Positions 61,500 through 64,000 of a stretch of DNA of 64,000 nt are shown here, piece after piece. Source of the stretch: CAVRUF01 sp963716005 (lineage in GTDB: Bacteria > Actinomycetota > Thermoleophilia > Gaiellales > Gaiellaceae); assembly GCA_963716005.1 (NCBI GenBank), contig OY970285.1, positions 2,046,001-2,110,000 on the forward strand, read 5' to 3'. The position numbers were made by a program, and so were the translations under genes. The notes under the pieces are model-generated. The model did not search any database, was not told where the DNA came from, and saw only the letters and a list, made by a program, of their open reading frames with translations. Numbering within the stretch: the first letter of the stretch is position 1; every line of letters starts with the position of its first letter.

Positions 61500-62957
61500 T
61501 GCGCGCCGTTCCGCGCCTTCGGGCGACGCTCGCGGTCAAGCTCGCATTCGTCTTCTTCGGCGCTGTCGCGGGCGCGCTCGCGATCGTCTATCTCATGGTC
61601 GTCCCGCGTCTCGAGGACCGGCTCGTCGACGCGAAGATCAACGAGGTCGAGCGCGCGCTGCCGGCGATCCTGGACGACCTCGAGGCCGTCGCGACCGACG
61701 AGTTCGCGTTCAACGACGCAGTGAGCGCGGCTGCGGCAAACCTGAACGGGCGAGTGGCGGTTCTCCAGCGCGCCGGACCCGACGCGCTGCTCACGCAGGA
61801 GGACTCGGCGCAGCTTCGGAGCATCAGCGTGGCGCGCGATCCGGTCGCGTTGAGGACGGCCGCGACGCTCGAGATGTCCTCGGGCCGCGTCGAGCGCCAA
61901 GGAACCTCGTACGCCGAGGTTGCGACGCCGATCGGGGACACGCACGTCGTGCTGCTCGCGGCGCCGCTCACCGACGCGCTCTCGACCGTCCGCCTGGTCA
62001 GCTCCGCGCTGATCGTCGCGGGGCTCGTCGCTCTCGCGGCCGCGGCTGCGGCGGCCTATGCCGCGGCGTACGGACTGACGCGGCGCCTGCGCATGCTGGA
62101 GAAGGCCGCAGACCGGATCGCGGCCGGCGACTTCACGGCGCCGATCGAGACGAGCGGCAGCGACGAGATCGCCGAGCTCGCGCGCGAGTTCGACCTCATG
62201 CGCGTCCGTCTGGCCGACCTCGACCGCGTGCGCCGGGAGTTCATCGCCAACGCCTCGCACGAGTTGCGGACGCCGCTCTTCTCCCTCGGCGGCTTCCTCG
62301 AGCTGATGGCCGACGAGGAGCTCGACGCCGACGAGCGGAAGGAGTTCCTCGACGAGACGCGCGCGCAGGTGACTCGGCTGACACGGCTCGCGACCGATCT
62401 GCTCGACCTGTCCCGGCTCGACGCCGGCCAGATCAAGTTCGTGAAGCGCGAAGTGGACCTCACCGACGCGGCGAGCACAGTCATTGACGAGTTCCGCGTC
62501 CTGGCGGAGGTGAGCGAGCATCCGCTCGAGCTCGTGACACCGCCGCCGGCCGGCGCGATCGGCGATCACGGCCGTGTCCTCCAGGTCGGGCGCATCCTGG
62601 TCGAGAACGCCTTGCGCCACACGCCCGCGGGCACACGGGTCGAGGTCAGAACGGATACCGCCGACGGCTTGGCGACTCTTTCCGTCCGCGACGAGGGCCC
62701 CGGGATCCCCGCCGACCAGCTCGAGCACGTGTTTCAGCGCTTCTACCGCGCCGCGGGTGGCAAGGCGTCGGGTTCCGGGCTCGGCCTCGCGATCGCCCGG
62801 CGAGCTCGCAACCCGCATGGATGGGACGCTTTCGGTCATGTCCGAGCCCGGGGAGACGGTATTCACGCTGACGCTCGTTTCTGCCGACACCGTGTTTCCA
62901 CGGGAAAACGGCAGCGCACCCGAAGCAGCAGCGTCCGAGGAAGCCGCAGTCCAGTAG
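61499..62957 (+). CDS. Sensor histidine kinase (one frameshift)
   Basis: About 485 residues after repair. Membrane helices near 12-37 and 160-185 flank an extracytoplasmic sensor; HAMP region LRMLEKAADRIAAGDFT; dimerisation/phosphoacceptor FIANASHELRTPLFSLGG; N-box LVENALRHTP, G1 DEGPGIPADQLEHVF, G2 SGSGLGLAIAR. The frame breaks at the GG of 62799-62800; dropping one G gives ARELATRMDGTLSVM. The C-terminus is Ala-rich. Paired with the response regulator just upstream. Confidence 0.93.
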
Positions 62958-62999
62958 GGCTGCGGCCGCCGTACCACCTGTAACTACCCTTCACTGCCC

Positions 63000-64000
63000 A
63001 TGAAACCGTCCTCCACTGCCGTTCTCGCCGTGGTCTGCGCCTTCGTCGGCGCGATCGGGGCGCTCGCCTTCGCGAAGGCGACGGGCGTCTTCGACGAACC
63101 GGCTTCGACGATCGTGGTGCGCAGCTCCGGCGCCCCGCTCGGGGACGCCGCGGGCACGAGCCAACCCCTCACGGGGAACGGATTCGACCCGGCCGCGATC
63201 TATCGCGAGCGCGCCGACGGCGTCGTCACGGTCTTCTCCGACTTCGGGAACCAGGCCGGGGCCGCGGCGGGCGAGGCGCAGGGTTCCGGCTTCGTCGCGT
63301 CGGCCGACGGCTACATCCTCACCAACTCGCACGTGATCACGACCGTCGGCGAGACGCCGGCCGGGGATCCGGTCGAGGCGGCCGAGCGCGTCTACGTGCA
63401 GTTCAAGGACGGCGATCGCATCGAGGCCGAGGTGGTCGGCTGGGATCTCTTCGACGACGTCGGACTCCTGAAGGTCGACCCGGCCGCGCACGAGCTCTCG
63501 CCGCTGCCGCTCGGGGATTCCCGCGAGGTCGTCGTGGGCGAGCCCGTTGCGGCGATCGGGAGCCCGTTCGGGCGCGAGAGCTCGCTGAGCGTCGGCGTCG
63601 TCGCGGCGACCGAGCGCTCGATCGACTCGCTCACCTCGCAGTACGCGCTCGTCGACGCGATCCAGACCGATGCCCCGATCAACCCCGGAAACTCGGGCGG
63701 CCCGCTGCTCGACGCTGCCGGCTCGGTGATCGGGATCAACGCGCAGATCCGCTCCACGTCGGGAACGGCCGAGGGGGTCGGCTTCGCCGTCCCGATCAAC
63801 TCCGCGATTCGCTCGATGGATCAGCTGAAGGCCGACGGGAAGGTGCGCTACGCCTGGGTCGGGATCACGACGCAGACCGTGACGCCGACGCTGGCAAACG
63901 AGTTCGACCTGGGCGCCGACCACGGCGCGATGATCCAGACCGTCCTCGGCGACAGTCCGGCGAAGACGGCCGGCCTGCGCGCCGGCAACGAGGAGCGCGA
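63000..64000 (+). CDS. HtrA/DegP-type serine protease (3' end cut by window edge)
   Basis: About 333 residues visible. N-terminal membrane anchor (STAVLAVVCAFVGAIGALAF), trypsin-like domain with catalytic triad in TNSHVITTVG (His), FDDVGLLKVD (Asp) and NPGNSGGPLLD (Ser), then the start of a PDZ domain (YAWVGITTQTVTPTL). Extracytoplasmic quality-control protease, possibly stress-regulated by the upstream two-component system. TACCCT 9 bases before the ATG could be a -10. The C-terminus lies beyond the window. Confidence 0.93.
   Translation, partial: MKPSSTAVLAVVCAFVGAIGALAFAKATGVFDEPASTIVVRSSGAPLGDAAGTSQPLTGNGFDPAAIYRERADGVVTVFSDFGNQAGAAAGEAQGSGFVASADGYILTNSHVITTVGETPAGDPVEAAERVYVQFKDGDRIEAEVVGWDLFDDVGLLKVDPAAHELSPLPLGDSREVVVGEPVAAIGSPFGRESSLSVGVVAATERSIDSLTSQYALVDAIQTDAPINPGNSGGPLLDAAGSVIGINAQIRSTSGTAEGVGFAVPINSAIRSMDQLKADGKVRYAWVGITTQTVTPTLANEFDLGADHGAMIQTVLGDSPAKTAGLRAGNEER

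Noticed and set aside
62886..62906. GTTTCCACGGGAAAAC as a degenerate parS
   Set aside because: Spacing and centre do not fit, and it lies within a coding end; not convincing.

Overview
The window is GC-rich, densely coded bacterial DNA with many GTG and TTG starts and 1-8 base gene overlaps. It carries the conserved replication-origin neighbourhood gyrA-gyrB-dciA-recF-dnaN-dnaA // rpmH-rnpA-yidD-yidC-khpB-rsmG-parA-parB. Gene order, GC content, a multi-domain LigD, an ECF42/DGPF pair and a tRNA-Ile close to the origin point to an actinobacterium. A Thermoleophilia-like lineage is my inference from overall feel, not something the sequence proves.

Layout. 1-10 kb: partial aromatic amino acid decarboxylase, PolX, a dolichol-phosphate-mannose-synthase-like glycosyltransferase, thioredoxin, an MscS channel, thiD-thiL behind a TPP riboswitch, a DEAD/DEAH-type helicase and a GNAT enzyme. 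10-19 kb: secreted RTX-repeat protein, a DGPF/YCII protein with its ECF42 sigma factor, a two-gene SLOG-SLATT operon (the best candidate for an unusual system), type II NADH dehydrogenase, an HD-GYP membrane protein and LigD. 19-28 kb: a leftward lipid operon (ECF sigma, fabZ, fabH, fabD, fabG, fabF, HAD hydrolase, arginase-family protein, accD, accA), with the biotin ligase birA divergent from the sigma gene. 28-33 kb: secreted peptidoglycan amidase, NfeD, slipin and a GalT-like HIT protein. 33-47.6 kb: the origin region. DnaA boxes lie on both sides of dnaA, and a DnaA-trio unwinding element sits next to the dnaN start. Genes to the left run leftward and genes to the right run rightward, as expected around an origin. 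47.6-64 kb: tRNA-Ile, secreted beta-helix protein, DUF151 nuclease-like protein, chorismate mutase, L,D-transpeptidase, CPBP protease, a Cys/Met-metabolism PLP enzyme, a metal/cobalamin-binding lipoprotein, a second MscS, a class A penicillin-binding protein, moeA, an M28 peptidase, a two-component system and the start of an HtrA protease.

Themes. (1) Many genes, including essential ones (gyrA, gyrB, fabF, yidC), are interrupted by frameshifts, mostly single-base. Continuing the reading in the next frame restores conserved family sequence, so these look like sequence or assembly errors. I annotate such genes as full-length with the break noted. (2) A TANNNT -10 element repeatedly lies 6-9 bases before a start codon, which suggests frequent leaderless transcription. 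(3) Six of nine convergent protein-gene pairs share a CTAG, so their stop codons interlock.
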